Both the position numbers and the translations under genes were made by a program. Under the pieces are notes generated by a model, which saw nothing but the letters and a program-made list of their open reading frames with translations, was not told the origin of the DNA and made no database searches. Shown here in pieces: positions 49,001 to 60,886 of a stretch of 64,000 bases of DNA; within the stretch, counting starts at the first letter, position 1, and every line of letters begins with the position of its first letter. The DNA comes from Xiphias gladius (taxonomy: Eukaryota > Chordata > Actinopteri > Istiophoriformes > Xiphiidae): NCBI RefSeq assembly GCF_016859285.1, contig NC_053408.1, forward strand, positions 12,719,213-12,783,212, read 5' to 3'.

Positions 49001-51641
49001 CCGAAAGACTAGTATTTTCTTAAAAGGAGGCTTTATCAAATACTCCCCTCGCCATCTGTGTCGTTTCAGGAATCTAGGTCCCTCCTGTTAGAAGCTCTGC
49101 ATCTGTCCAAGAATGAAGGTTTCTGTCTGGGAGTCAAGCTGGTACGAGGAGCCTACATGGACAAAGAGAGGAAGCTGGCAGAGAAAGAGGGTCGTCTGGA
49201 CCCCATCCACCAGTGTTGGGAGGACACCAATGACAGGTAGATGGGAGGCAGCGACCATTAGTTACAACCAGGCACATGCATCCCAGACATAGACAAAACA
49301 TAAACTACATAAAGTGAATTTAGCAATGTCTGCCTTCAGTCAATTGTACCTATAAATATACGTGGATTTGTGCAAAAAAAAACATTTATCTGGATTAAAC
49401 TCAATTAAAATGCATTACTTTTGTGATGGGATGAAGGCCTGTTGCACATAGTAGATTTGACCTTGACAACACACATATCTTCTCTGACAGTGAACTTGAC
49501 TCCAGCACATTTTATCTCTTTATTTGTGTTTGTGCAGTTATAATGGCTCGCTGGATGTGATGCTGGAAGACATATCCCAGAAACCTGAGAGCTACAGGAT
49601 CATAGTTGCCACTCACAACGAGCAGTCAGTGAGACATGCTGCCAAACGGTGAGACCACGTGGAGTGAAAATCACATGGTGTCAACTTGGTGTGATTTACA
49701 TTAGATAACTATTATATTTGAGAGTGTACATACAACTCCAAGCAGCTTAATATGGCCACAGATATTAAGTCTCCAGTAATTCACAGGTTTTGTTTGGTTG
49801 TAAAATGAAATATTTGCCTCCCTTTTCTGATCTTACCTTCACTTGAATGCTGTGTATCAGTGGTTCCCAACCGCTATGACCTGTCACCACCTAAAACAAA
49901 ACAATGTCTACTAGTGACCCTCGTCAGTGGGGTCAGACTGATTTTTGTCCCTGAAAAGTGAAATTATTCAGTAATTCACAGAAAAACAAGGAAAAGATTA
50001 GAGAGAAGTGTAAAAAAAATTAGCATAACTTTTTGTAGCATAAATTAGTTTTCCGCTTTGTTTTGTTTTTTTTAGTCATCCGATTTTACACATTAAAGTT
50101 GGTTTACAGGTGTTGGGGAGCAATACTACATGTGTGAACAAAAGTCGTGTAAGACCTTTAGTCTCTCCAGAGGGAGCTGTGTGAAGACTAATAAATTGTC
50201 TCAAGTGATGTCACCTGAGTCAGTGTTTGAAAATCAAAAAAAAATCTGGGGGCGTAGAGTTAGAAAGAAGTGAGCTTAATAGACCTTTTGCAGCCCGCTT
50301 TTCATCTCTGGCTAGCGACGTGAGGCTGCATTAGCTGCTAATAGCGTAAAGGTTTCTTTTCCGTGTAGAGTTCAGCTTGTGTGAACTCTGACACGCGATT
50401 TCACTTGACTGTCCAAATAGCAAGCTGTTTTGACAGCGCTGACCTCTAAGCCTGTTCAGCTGAACTGTCAGCAGTAGAGTTGCATTGTGGGTAATTTAGG
50501 CTTCATGCTTTGACGAGGAAAAAGAAGAGTGGAATGGAAAACGAACTCTGATTCTGCTGCCTCAATTTAAACTTTTTTTTTTTTTTTTAACTGTCCATTA
50601 TGAGTCCAACAATGTTATTACCGACTGCAATGCTAATGTGGTTGTTTACTGATCAAGGATCCTCAAAATTATCTTTTGACCCCCAGCGGGGTCTTGAGCC
50701 CCAAGTTGGGTACCACTGTCATATGTGATGTAGCTATTGTGCATATCATCTCCAGGATGGAAGAGTTGGGGATAGACAAAGATGGAGGTTCAGTGTGTTT
50801 CGGCCAGCTGCTGGGAATGTGTGATCACGTCTCCCTCACGCTTGGTGAGCTGTGCCTCAGTTGGCATACTTCAGATTTTCCGTATAAGGTCTTGTGTCTT
50901 ATTCAGCGACAGGTTGACATGACACACGGCTGTTGTAGGGACTGAACCTGCAAACATTGTTGTAGGAGCTCTGATCACCCAGCCTCTCTTTGTTTTAATT
51001 GCTATGGACACGATTCAATTACTCAGATACACCCAATTTCTCAACTAAAATCATAAAGTGGAACTGCAATGCAGGTAAGCACTGCATTTCCATTCACTAC
51101 CTTAATTTCCCCAAAATTTGTTCTTATGTTTGGGGTGTATTTGGGAGGGAAATATTCTCCACCCATGGGCTGTGACAAAAGACACTGTAGGCACTAAATC
51201 ACATGCTGTCTCTTATTTAACAGTAGTGAGCACATAGGTGGGATGATCTTTGGCATCATTTGGCTTAAATCACACATGGACATTTAGTTTGTTTACTGAT
51301 GGAATCTTGAATTAAATTCAACATTTTTCATTACCAATCTTTGCCTGTGGAATGATTTACTGTATATGCAGCCGTAATAGTCAATTTGTTCACATCATAT
51401 CTTTTGACTTTTTATTTTCATATGCCCTCACCATGTCTTTCTCCTCTTCCCTCCAGCTAAGGAGGGTTATGCCGTATACAAGTCAGTGCCGTACGGCTCA
51501 GTGGATGACACGCTCCCCTACCTGGTGCGTCGGGCTCAGGAGAATCGCACCGTGTTGCAGGGAATCCGCAAAGAGAGGGACCTACTGAAGAAAGAGCTCA
51601 GGCGGAGACTCGGCCTGAGTCCAAGGGGAGGAAGCAAGTAG
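46038..51641 (+). CDS. prodh2: Hydroxyproline dehydrogenase (mitochondrial, FAD-dependent)
   Basis: Coding exons: 46038-46268, 46609-46799, 47694-47820, 48331-48402, 48549-48629, 48786-48929, 49070-49236, 49538-49648, 50756-50844, 51457-51641; total 1398 nt, 465 residues. It catalyses the first step of trans-4-hydroxyproline breakdown in mitochondria, passing electrons to quinone (family knowledge). The N-terminus MMMYSRLRSSLPRLLSPRLL is an Arg-rich presequence. The PRODH barrel shows RVLVDAEYTYMNPALSLV, GVKLVRGAYMDKER, VATHNEQSVRHAAKRMEELG, VCFGQLLGMCDHVSLTL and the C-terminal YLVRRAQENR helix whose arginines (429, 430) bind the substrate carboxylate. Ser414 in YKSVPYG stands where proline dehydrogenases have Tyr; that Tyr-to-Ser change is the mark of PRODH2. 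Tail VLQGIRKERDLLKKELRRRL also fits PRODH2. One intron (48930-49069) begins GC, not GT. Confidence 0.94.
46800..47693 (+). other. prodh2: prodh2 intron 2
   Basis: Flanked by GTACGG donor and CACCTCCAG acceptor. No repeats or second gene recognised in the 0.9 kb. Confidence 0.6.
48930..49069 (+). other. prodh2: GC-AG intron in prodh2
   Basis: The exon ends CTACCTGAAG and the intron begins GCAAATAG; it ends TCGTTTCAG before GAATCTAGG. Both flanks are fixed by conserved protein (NTYQCYLK then ESRSLLLEAL), and no GT nearby restores this join. The CAG/AAG-GCAA context is typical of the rare GC-AG class. Confidence 0.75.
49858..50718. mobile_element. Non-autonomous hAT-like transposon in a prodh2 intron
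   Basis: It starts CAGTGGTTCCCAACCGC and ends CCCCAAGTTGGGTACCACTG, an imperfect terminal inverted repeat of the CAGTGGTTCYCAACC type used by hAT (Charlie-like) elements. The sub-terminal GACCCCCAGCGGGGTCTTGAG also fits this common fish family. About 860 bp with no transposase frame. I could not see a convincing 8-bp target duplication. The right end lies 37 nt before the acceptor AG at 50755. Confidence 0.75.
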
Positions 51642-52200
51642 GCCACTGGCACAGGGGGAAAACAGAGACGGGGCACTTGTGTGAGAGTTAGTGAAAACGC
51701 TGCTGCTGAACACACTCATACTAATGTTCCCAGTTAAGAGATGTGTAGAATAAGGAACCCAAATGGGAACACTTGATGCAAAAAAAAAGTTCAGACCCAT
51801 CTACATACAGTATCTCTGGAGCTGTTATAATTGTAATTCCCAAAGAGCATATATGAATGAGCATATACTACGAGTTGAAGTAAATGTAAATTAAGCACAA
51901 AACTTGCAAGAGGTAATGTAGTGTTGATCTAAATCACAATGTGGGTTTTGATAAGTTTGGCAAAAAAGGTTGAAAAAAAAAAAAATATTGCTGGTGGACA
52001 TTAAAAAGTGTCAATGTTTTACAGTAATAAACTACTTAGATACATAATTTCATTTTTTTCTGCCCAGCAGTACATTTGAGTAGTTATCAATCTGATAAGA
52101 AAGACATCAACCCACATCAAGTTTTTTCTGACAGTGTTGGAAAGGTTCAGTGGAGATTTTTATTTTAATGTGCAATTTTAATAAACAATTTCAATTTGTT
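51642..52200 (+). other. prodh2: prodh2 3' UTR
   Basis: Non-coding after the stop, with AATAAA at 52026-52031 and again at 52180-52185. Convergent with eif3c, whose own end signals start about 580 bp further on. Confidence 0.6.
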
Positions 52201-53113
52201 GTCAGCAGAGCAGAGTAAACTTACTAATGCGCTAATTAGTGAAAAGAGAATATGACGGTGATGTTGACTGATGACAGTGACTGTGTCTGATGTTTGCAGG
52301 TTAGTCTTTGCCTGAGTCTCACTGATGTTTGGCTGATCTCACCGATTTACCTTTCACCTTGTGGAGGTTTGCTGAATATCACTAAATACATCACCATAAA
52401 AGTAAAAAAACTGTTCCTTTAGTTTGTATCTTCATTAAAATACTGAGAATCGTTATCCTGAATGGATTATGTACTGTCCCCTACATTGAGGATCAGGATT
52501 TGATGCCCTGGAGAACATCCACCAGATGATCCAAGTTTCTAATGCAAGGAAAACTGAAGGTATTATAGTTATGGAAAATCTAGTTCAGAATGATACCCTT
52601 CTGTGTTTTTTGTATCTTCAATATTGGGATTCATCAAAAGGAGCCTGTCTTTTGATACTTAGAAATTCATTAATTAATAAATGCACAGACTCTGCTTGTC
52701 AGCCTTCAATAATCATATTTTTGTTCTCTGGACTCCTGCTCTCATGGCCAAAAAGAAAACTCAAAACATGCTGTATTATTGTTTATTTGATAAGTATAAG
52801 TCAACAATATTTGACATTTCTGTCAACCCCACTGCAATGCCTTTATCGTACAATTTTCCATTAGCAGTAATAACCTTAAAAGTTTTAACCTTTATCCACA
52901 GAAGTTGGCAGTACTGGAAAATCACGCTATGCAGTTGCAGCGAGAAGGACTTTTACTGCAATGACTTTCAGCTGTTTTAGGATCAGTTTTGAGTCATATG
53001 TGGGAGAACAGCACAAGGCTAAGTGCCAAGAACAGAAACCCAGGTGGTGGTTGTTGTTGTTATGGAATGAAGACTAATTCAGGTGGCAAGACTGAAATCC
53101 ACACGCTCCAAGC
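52201..53113. other. eif3c: Gap between convergent prodh2 and eif3c, including eif3c 3' UTR
   Basis: On the minus strand an AATAAA at 52787-52782 would give eif3c a 3' UTR of about 350 nt. The open frames at 52526-52980 on the plus strand lack conserved content and look like chance frames. Confidence 0.5.
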
Positions 53114-53193
53114 TCAGTAGTTGCCTTGGTTTTGATTTCTGTAACCTCCTCGCTGGTAGCCCCCCTGTTTCTGCTGGTAAGAACCTTTCTGAT
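53114..53193 (-). other. eif3c: eif3c last coding exon, copy of the preceding exon
   Basis: Encodes [20 protein letters not shown] and the stop. The preceding 42-nt exon (53742-53783) encodes [15 protein letters not shown], nearly the same, in the same phase (1). The two look like a tandem exon duplication extending the low-complexity Gly/Tyr/Gln tail. Confidence 0.75.
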
Positions 53194-56100
53194 CTGTGAA
53201 CATGCAAAGGGTAAAAACATGATTATCAATGAATAAACACACTGGAGCATTTAATCAGACGACAAAAAGCTAATACTTTTGCCTGATATTCTTTTAAAAA
53301 GGTCTACACAGTTTCAAATGGAAAATTTAATTTAATTTAAAATTAGAAGAAGCTGCCTTATTCTTAACCTGAAATTGTAATCCATGATAAGTGAGTTACT
53401 GATTAAATGCAAACTAGAATTACCGCCTTGCAGTTACATGCTTCCGCCAACTAGTCAAGCTTAAGTTTACATCCACGTTTGTCCAGACTCATAATATATG
53501 TAGTGAAGAATTTGAAGGAATTTATTAATAAAAGATATTAAGTGTATTTTATCATAATGAGTGTATTCATTCTTGAGTTATGGCCAAAAACATGTTTTCT
53601 GAGGTCACAGTGACCTTGATCTTCGCCAAATTCTAAATCAGTGCATCCTTGATTTCAAGTCAACGTTTGTGCCAAATTTGAAGAAATTCCCGTGCTGAAA
53701 ATCAGAGGCCTGTTCTACAACATCAGTGTGGCTAAACGTACCTCTCTGGTAGGACTGTTTCTGTTGGTAGCCACCTTTCTGATCTGTAATGCAAAGAGAT
53801 GTACCAGGAATTTTAAAGATGTAGCATTCATAGCCTAGGAGAAGTACTTCAATGTGACTTATGGTTATTGACACACAGATTGCATGTAAACAACATAGAA
53901 ACATATTTGTTATATATGGCCTACAGTGAAGTATGTGGTCTAAACTCACCTCTGTTAAAGTAGCCGCCATAGACACCTTGTTTGAGGTCAAAGACGCGCT
54001 CGTTGTTCTCCACCAAGCTGCCCAGTTTCTCAGCCAGCTGCAGAGCCATGTTCTGCAGGGAGGTGGGCTCTGTGCGGTGCATCACAACAGTCTGTGTGGG
54101 CTGGTCAAGGGATGCCTGTTGGAAGAAGACAAAAAACCTGAATGAAAGAATAATTACATATATGGAAACAAACTTTGTACATGTAAAGATGCTGTGGAAA
54201 TGTCATTAAAGATAGTCTCTTGCATCTATTCTGATTAAAATTCGGAACAGAACAGAGAAGCCGTGACACTTACCATCAGCTCCTCGTTGATGATCATCTT
54301 GCTGATGATGCTGTGAACTGTGGGTATCTCCAACTCAAACATCTCAGATAGTGTCTCCATGCTGGAGGACAGACACAAAAATTCTATTGACACCCAAGTA
54401 AAAAAATCTCACATTGAGATAAAATAGAGGTTAAGCTTTGTTAATTTATTGCCTCAACACTAGTAGGCAGAGCAACACCGGAGATTAGAGCCGTTTTTGG
54501 TCGAAGTCAATACAAACTGAAGCTCCAGCTGAAAGCTCAAAGTGCTTTAGTAGTAACTGACAGTAGCACTTTTAAAGATGCTGTATCTTGCGCTTACCTG
54601 ATGGAGTCGTACACACTGCTGTATGTGAACAGATAAGTCCTCAGTGACTCCTCTTGGATCTTCCTGTAAAATTGATTAAAAAGTTATATAGAACACTGAA
54701 TTTCTATTTGTAAGTAGTAAGTTACTAAATTTTGAATGCTCAGAACACAATCTAAATTACAACAGCTACCAGAAGTAACTGGGGTTAACATATAGGACAA
54801 AACCATGCTACTTGATACGATCGAATGATGGAGTATACATTTGAAAACAAATATAGTGATGGATGATAATAATGGTCTTTGCTAACCTGACAAGCATCTC
54901 GCGTACTCGCTGAGTCTCGGGAAACAGGTCCCAGACCTTACTGTTCATCTTCTCATTGATGATGAATGAGTGGCAGGTACGCCAGTCACCCATTTTCATG
55001 GCTTTGCTGGCGGCCACCACGTGCTCCCTCATGCTCTCTGGGGGTCCTGGGGGACAAAGAGAGCTAATGTTATCCTCTCTGGTTTTTCTATGGTTTACAT
55101 GTAAAGAGGGGTTAGATGACATGTTGCTTACCCAGCAGCGGCTGTCTCTCTCCCACCCTGAGCTGGTGATGGAACTGCTTGCTGATCATCCTGCGGCGGG
55201 CATCAAACTCGTGTGCAGCCATGTAGGGAATTTCCAGCAGCATGGCTGATACCAGGTACACACACTCCAGCAGCTCCAGGTTGATGTGCATGTGGAATGG
55301 CACCTGGGGGGGAGGTCAAGTATTTCCAATGTCAGGAAGACACTACTTAAGCACACATTAGATCACTGCATTTGGTAGCTCCATGGAGACACAGGAGTTC
55401 ATATCAAGCTTGTCTGGTCCACAGGTTTGGCCAAATAACAATTCATCTTAGCAATTTTGTACCTGTACCAAAAGTGTTATAGCTGCACCACATATAATAC
55501 TGAAAAACTCAGTGAATCTACCTAAAACAGCTCAAACACCAAAAAATTGGTTCTTTGTTAGGTTCAATGTCAGAACTTAAACTGCCAAATTATTTGACAA
55601 GATTAGATAAAATAAAGCTAGTTATGAATACGAACAAGGTACTGTACAAAACCATGATCTAAGAAAAGATTTTACTGCTTCTGGAGGACTTACTTGTCTT
55701 CTCTTTTCAATTTTCTCCTGCTCGGCGTTCCTCTCCTGCATGTTCCTCATGAGCAAACCCTGACCCAGGAGCTCCTTGGCGCGGCCAGAGGACTGGATAT
55801 CCAGCAGGGCATTGTGGGCGTCTTTAATCATGCCCTGCCTAAAAGCGCAGATGCCCAGTTGGACCATGGTTCTGTTGTACAGGATCTAGGAGAAAAGAAA
55901 ACAAAAAGGTGGTTAGTGTTCTCATTCAGGGTTTGTTGTTGCAACTAAATATCTTCTGTTGTGTTGCTTTGTGTCTGTCTGCCTACCTGTACGGGTGGGT
56001 CAGCGTGCTGGATGTTGTCCTGCAGGTGGCTCATCAGCATCAGGTCACGGGCCTGGTACCAGCGTGAATGCAAAGCGTGGTGGTAAATGTGGCAGAGGAT

Positions 56101-59100
56101 AGCGCAGGTACGGATACGGTCAGTGCGATCCTTGGCGTAGATGAACTTGCAGAGACGGTCCATGATCACAGCGCTGTCCTCCCCCTCGCTCTCCTCCTGG
56201 TCCTGCTCGGACTACGCAGCAGACAGCGAGGCACAACTCAGCACATTACACGCATTAATACACTTACAGACAAGATCATGACAAGACACTGTATACACAT
56301 AAGAACAAATTCACATACAGACACATTTCCACTTTATGTCCTAAAATTTTTTACTGTGCCATACTGAAGATGTTTTGATGTCTGTCAAGAACAGAAACTA
56401 AGTTCTCTTTCCTGCTGTCTCTCTCCTTTGCTTTTCTCACCTTGGACTCTCCCTGGAGACCCAGGCTGCGCCGGTGGGCCTTGTAGTCGAACTTGTAGTA
56501 GGTGTGCATGATCCTGCGTAGGTAGATGCGGCAAATCTCCTCTGTGCTGCCCTTGTTCTCCAAGTAGGTGAGCAACCGGTCAATGATGCCACAAACTCGT
56601 CCCTCATCTTTCAGATTGTCAACATATTCTAGACAAAGAGTGGAGAACAAAACAATGAGCTACACGGAAGAGCCGTTTGAAAATCTCAAATAATGCAGCG
56701 ACACATTTAGGAATTCTTGCGATAACATCATTTTCTAATATTCTATGATTTACTTTCATATCTAAAATCATAATATTCACAATTAAAAATAATTCTTGAG
56801 TGTCTTCTGGTATAGCTCACCTTGTGAGTGGGGATCAGTGTTCTGCATGATCTTAGTGAACTCTTCATCCATCCTCTCCACCAGTGTTAAGACACATCCA
56901 CGCACCCTGAATGGCTGACAAACACACAAGAAATAAAGAAATAATTGTATGTATTTTATGTAATGCCATCCTCTATTCGGGCTTACAAGACACAGCCAAG
57001 CAAAGACGTGGTTCCAGGGATTCAGTTTTGGAATGGTATTCCCACATACCAGAACAAGCTGCCACCCAAAATACCAGAAATGAAAAGAAAAGATGAGATA
57101 CCTGTTCAGAGATGCCCAGATTCTCACTGTCTTCTGCAATGTTTTCCCCGATGAAGATGTTGTTGTTGTCAAAGAGGATGTCCAGCAGTTCGTCTATACA
57201 ATCGAGGCACTTTTTCCACATATCGGCCTAGAGGTAACAAAGTCGGAATGATTCAATTTGAAACACCGGGATTGGAGTCCTGGTATTTCCCTCCAAAACA
57301 TTTAAATAGACAGTTAAACATATGTTGCTGCATTTAAGCATGCATTTGCTGATTCAGAATTTGATCATTTATGACATAAAATATTATTCTGAATTTCAGT
57401 GGGTCAAAATATGAATATGCATATTGGGTCTTTATTTTGTTTTGTGCAAATCCTTTAGATTAATTTTTCTAACTTTTCCAGGTTGTAACATTTAGAAAAA
57501 ACAGAAGCTCCTACCTTCATGAAGGCTGCCAAGTTGGGGTTGTAATCATACAGGGAGGCAATGATGTTGAACTTAATCTTGACCAGGATACCTTGGCCCA
57601 AGTTATTCTCTGCTGCAATGTTTGCCAGAGCATGGAGCAGTTCAATCTGGGCAGCCCTGTTACAGGGAGAACACACTTACATCATTTCTTGCAATTTACA
57701 ACACTTAGATAATAAGCTAAAGATTTGTGAGGGTAAAAAAAGAGGTTCCTACTTTACAGTTGCTTTGCCATAATACATTTCTCCATGCAAATTATTAATA
57801 TTACAGAATTATTTATGGTACATGTCTTACTGATTTGAAGTAGCTTATCCATACCAGTTTCTTTTTCATTATGAATGAAATGTGCTTCGTATTTTCTGTG
57901 GAGTGGAATTTTAGTGAATGATGCAGTGTTACCTGTCGGTGCCCTTTTTGCCTCTTGCTTGCAGGATCTCATTCAGCTTCTTCAACACCACAGCTGTGTT
58001 GATCTCTGTGCCCTTGGCAAACATCTTAGGCTTTTCCTGATAGATTGAATACACCACATAACGTAAATAATGACACTATTTGTTGACCCATGTTATGTGG
58101 TTGTTTCTTTTGAGGCCAGCTGTTCTTTCCAGTCTCCTTGACATTTTTTTTTTTTTTTTTAAAATCACCTTAAATTTTCTTTGTTGGTTTATCATGAAGT
58201 GCTTTACCTTAATTGAATATTTCTGCTCTGAGAGGGAAAAAAAAAAAGATTTTCTGGCCTTGAAACTATACCATGCTAAAAATGTATTATATGACATTGC
58301 TGCAAAGAAAAGTATGGATGTTGGCACCATCCATTGTTCCATTTTGTTTCAGCAGCAGTGATCATAATAGCAGTAAATCTAAAAAGGTTTTCACAATCTC
58401 TTTACCTTGACCAGAGGGACGCCTCCCTTCACCTTCTCCCAGCCTCCCTCAACCTCTTCTCCTCCCTCCTCCTCAGCCTCCTCCTCCAGCCGTTCTTTCT
58501 TCTTCAGCTTCTTCTTCTTCCCGATCTTCTTTTCGCTAGACTTCTCACTCTCCTGGGTCCTGAAGACAGCCAAGGAGGGTGCAGGGTTTAGGTATTGAAA
58601 GTTTAAATGACACTGTAGGAGAGGAAGTAATTACTTGACATTCTCTGACTTGAGTATTTTATTTAATTTCTATTATACCAAACTTTTTAATCTTCAAAAT
58701 GTCAAAGAAATTCTGAAAAAGAAGTAACTGAAAGATTCAGCACTGCATACTTGATCCATGTTTTTCTGTTGTAAAACTAAAGATGCGCAGAGGGAGACTC
58801 ACTTCTTGAGGAAGACCACAGCCAGAGAGGCACTCTTTCCCTCCCCTTCGTCTGAGCTCTCGCTGCCACTGTCTATAATGTCTGAACCCCAGTCTTCATC
58901 ATCCTCATCCTCATCACTCGAAGAGGACTCATCCTGTCAGAGAAAACTCATTAGCTCAGGTATCCCCTCACAAAGGAGTTCATGAGCACAAGAATTAGGT
59001 CTCTTGCACCAGGTTTCTCATCATTCTCTCTGTAGTACATTCTTATATGGCATGACGGCCTCTTACCCCGGATCCCTTGGCAGACTTGAGGAACTTGCTG

Positions 59101-60886
59101 GCCTCTGGGGCAGCCTCAGGCTTTTTCTTCAAGAAGGCCTTGGCTGATACGCCTTCATCGTCTCCCTCTGTCTCACTCTCAGAAGAGGAGCCTTGTGGAA
59201 CAAAAATTAGGATGAATTTTAGAGATGATAATTAGACTATTTAGTATAACCATTATTATTAATTAACGTTCACCTGTAAATCTTGATAGCAAACATTAAA
59301 AATTTTAATATTTTGCAGCAGAGTTTAGTACAGAATGAAAACTGCTACATGGAAAATACCAAAATAAAAAGTTTTTTCTTTGATAGTAAATAAAGACCTA
59401 TCAGTGACTTTTTGAGGTGATAAAACTAAATGCTGTTACTGTCTTTGTAAATGTAAGGGTTTTCAGAATTTGTAGATTTAATTCAACTCCCGTTTGCGAT
59501 CAAATATGAACTCCATCCACAAAACTGTACCAATCTTTAGATAAATAGCCCTGAAAGCAGATAGGGTAATATCCTTGAATGATCAGTGTTTGTAGTTTAT
59601 CCAGTGATCTAGGTGTCCTACATGACTCTGAGAGGCTTCAAACCTACTCTATATGTAAACATATTTCACCCATCCACTCTCTTATTAGGATAAACACTTT
59701 GCAGTTTGTTCAATTTCTAGTATGCTTTTATAGAGTTATTGTGATTTAACAGAAAAACATACATAAACAGCAAGCTTACCAGAATCCTCTGGCTCCTTCT
59801 CCTCCTCTTCATCTGCAGACTCCTGTGGGTTCTAATAGACACAGAGAAAACTTTGAGAATTGAGACACTGAGAAACACCTGGACGCTGCCCAGTACAACC
59901 ATTGTCTGATCTGTTGACCAAGGCACGTGCCTTGTTCAAAGGCAACTCACAAGCCTGCCACCACTGTCTTTAATCCTGAAAATTTTCTCTATGATTTGAA
60001 GCACAGAACCACTGGGGAAAAGTTTCCTAACTTACCTCCTTGTATGAAGCTATTTCTGCTTCATAATCTCTGTTGTACTTGCGGATCTTCTGACGCAGTG
60101 TACTGAGGGCTTTTGCATTGTTTTTGTTCATCTTCTTCTTGCCCTCTTTGTCCTCCCAAAGCTGGAAAAAATAATGTTAATTATTTCTATGTACTGCAAA
60201 GGTTAGGATTGGGACATTAAACACGTCAGACTGCAGTAACCAAAGTTAAAATTATTATCATTATTATTATTATTTTACTGCAAGCAAAGTAAAACACGTG
60301 TTAAATTACAAATTTGCTATTTATAGAGTTGTGGTTTAACTTTGGGGTACTGACTTGGTTCAGATAGTCTTCCAGGTCGGCCAGAAGACGGATATAGAAA
60401 GCTGGAACACCCTCTTTGTCCACTATATTCTTGCTTTTGAGGAAGGCCCGACATAACTGCTCAAACTCCTCCAGACATTTGGCCATGTCACGAATCTTCA
60501 TAGCATTGCGGATAGTCTTGATGAGGTTGGTCAACTCCTCAAATCTGAAATTTAAGAGTGAATGCATTCAAAACAAAAATTGATAGGACCACCTGTACAG
60601 TTTTAGGGTATGCTGCTTAAATGATACCACACTGACCTTTTGTCTTTGGCACTGCGCACCACTCTCTTAGTGTCCTCCTCGTCATCACTAAGAAGTAATG
60701 ACCTGTGAAATACATATGGATGTGTGAGATCACTATAAAAAGTACAATTTGGGTCCTGATGATGGGATTTGTGCTAAGTGTCACTGACTGCTTAAAAGTT
60801 GTCCCGGGTGCTTTTGGGGTGATCTCATCTGCAGATGAAGACTCCTCCGACTCACTGTCAGACCCGGTGGCAAAGAAACGAGACAT
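53114..60886 (-). CDS. eif3c: Eukaryotic translation initiation factor 3 subunit C
   Basis: Coding exons on the minus strand: 60886-60789, 60702-60637, 60544-60355, 60161-60036, 59831-59780, 59191-59067, 58933-58803, 58559-58406, 58036-57933, 57656-57515, 57227-57102, 56914-56821, 56628-56441, 56211-55987, 55885-55694, 55303-55132, 55046-54887, 54663-54598, 54361-54274, 54115-53950, 53783-53742, 53193-53114. They total 2787 nt, 928 residues (recalled human 913), in frame throughout. It is a core PCI subunit of eIF3, which joins the 40S ribosome and recruits eIF1/eIF5. The N-terminus [17 protein letters not shown] starts an acidic/Ser-rich region. Blocks include [91 protein letters not shown] and [20 protein letters not shown]. 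The PCI part is about 670-870. The tail ([17 protein letters not shown], then Gly/Tyr/Gln repeats) parallels the human end. Confidence 0.97.
53455..53700 (+). repeat. Dispersed teleost repeat in the eif3c tail intron
   Basis: Contains GAGTTATGGCCAAAAACATG, TTTTCTGAGGTCACAGTGACC and GTGCCAAATTTGAAGAAATT, blocks of a very common fish intronic repeat. It lies in the intron between the two copies of the tail exon. No coding capacity. Confidence 0.7.

Noticed and set aside
52526-52980. Two overlapping plus-strand frames between prodh2 and eif3c
   Set aside because: AT-rich, no conserved motif, located past the prodh2 end signals.
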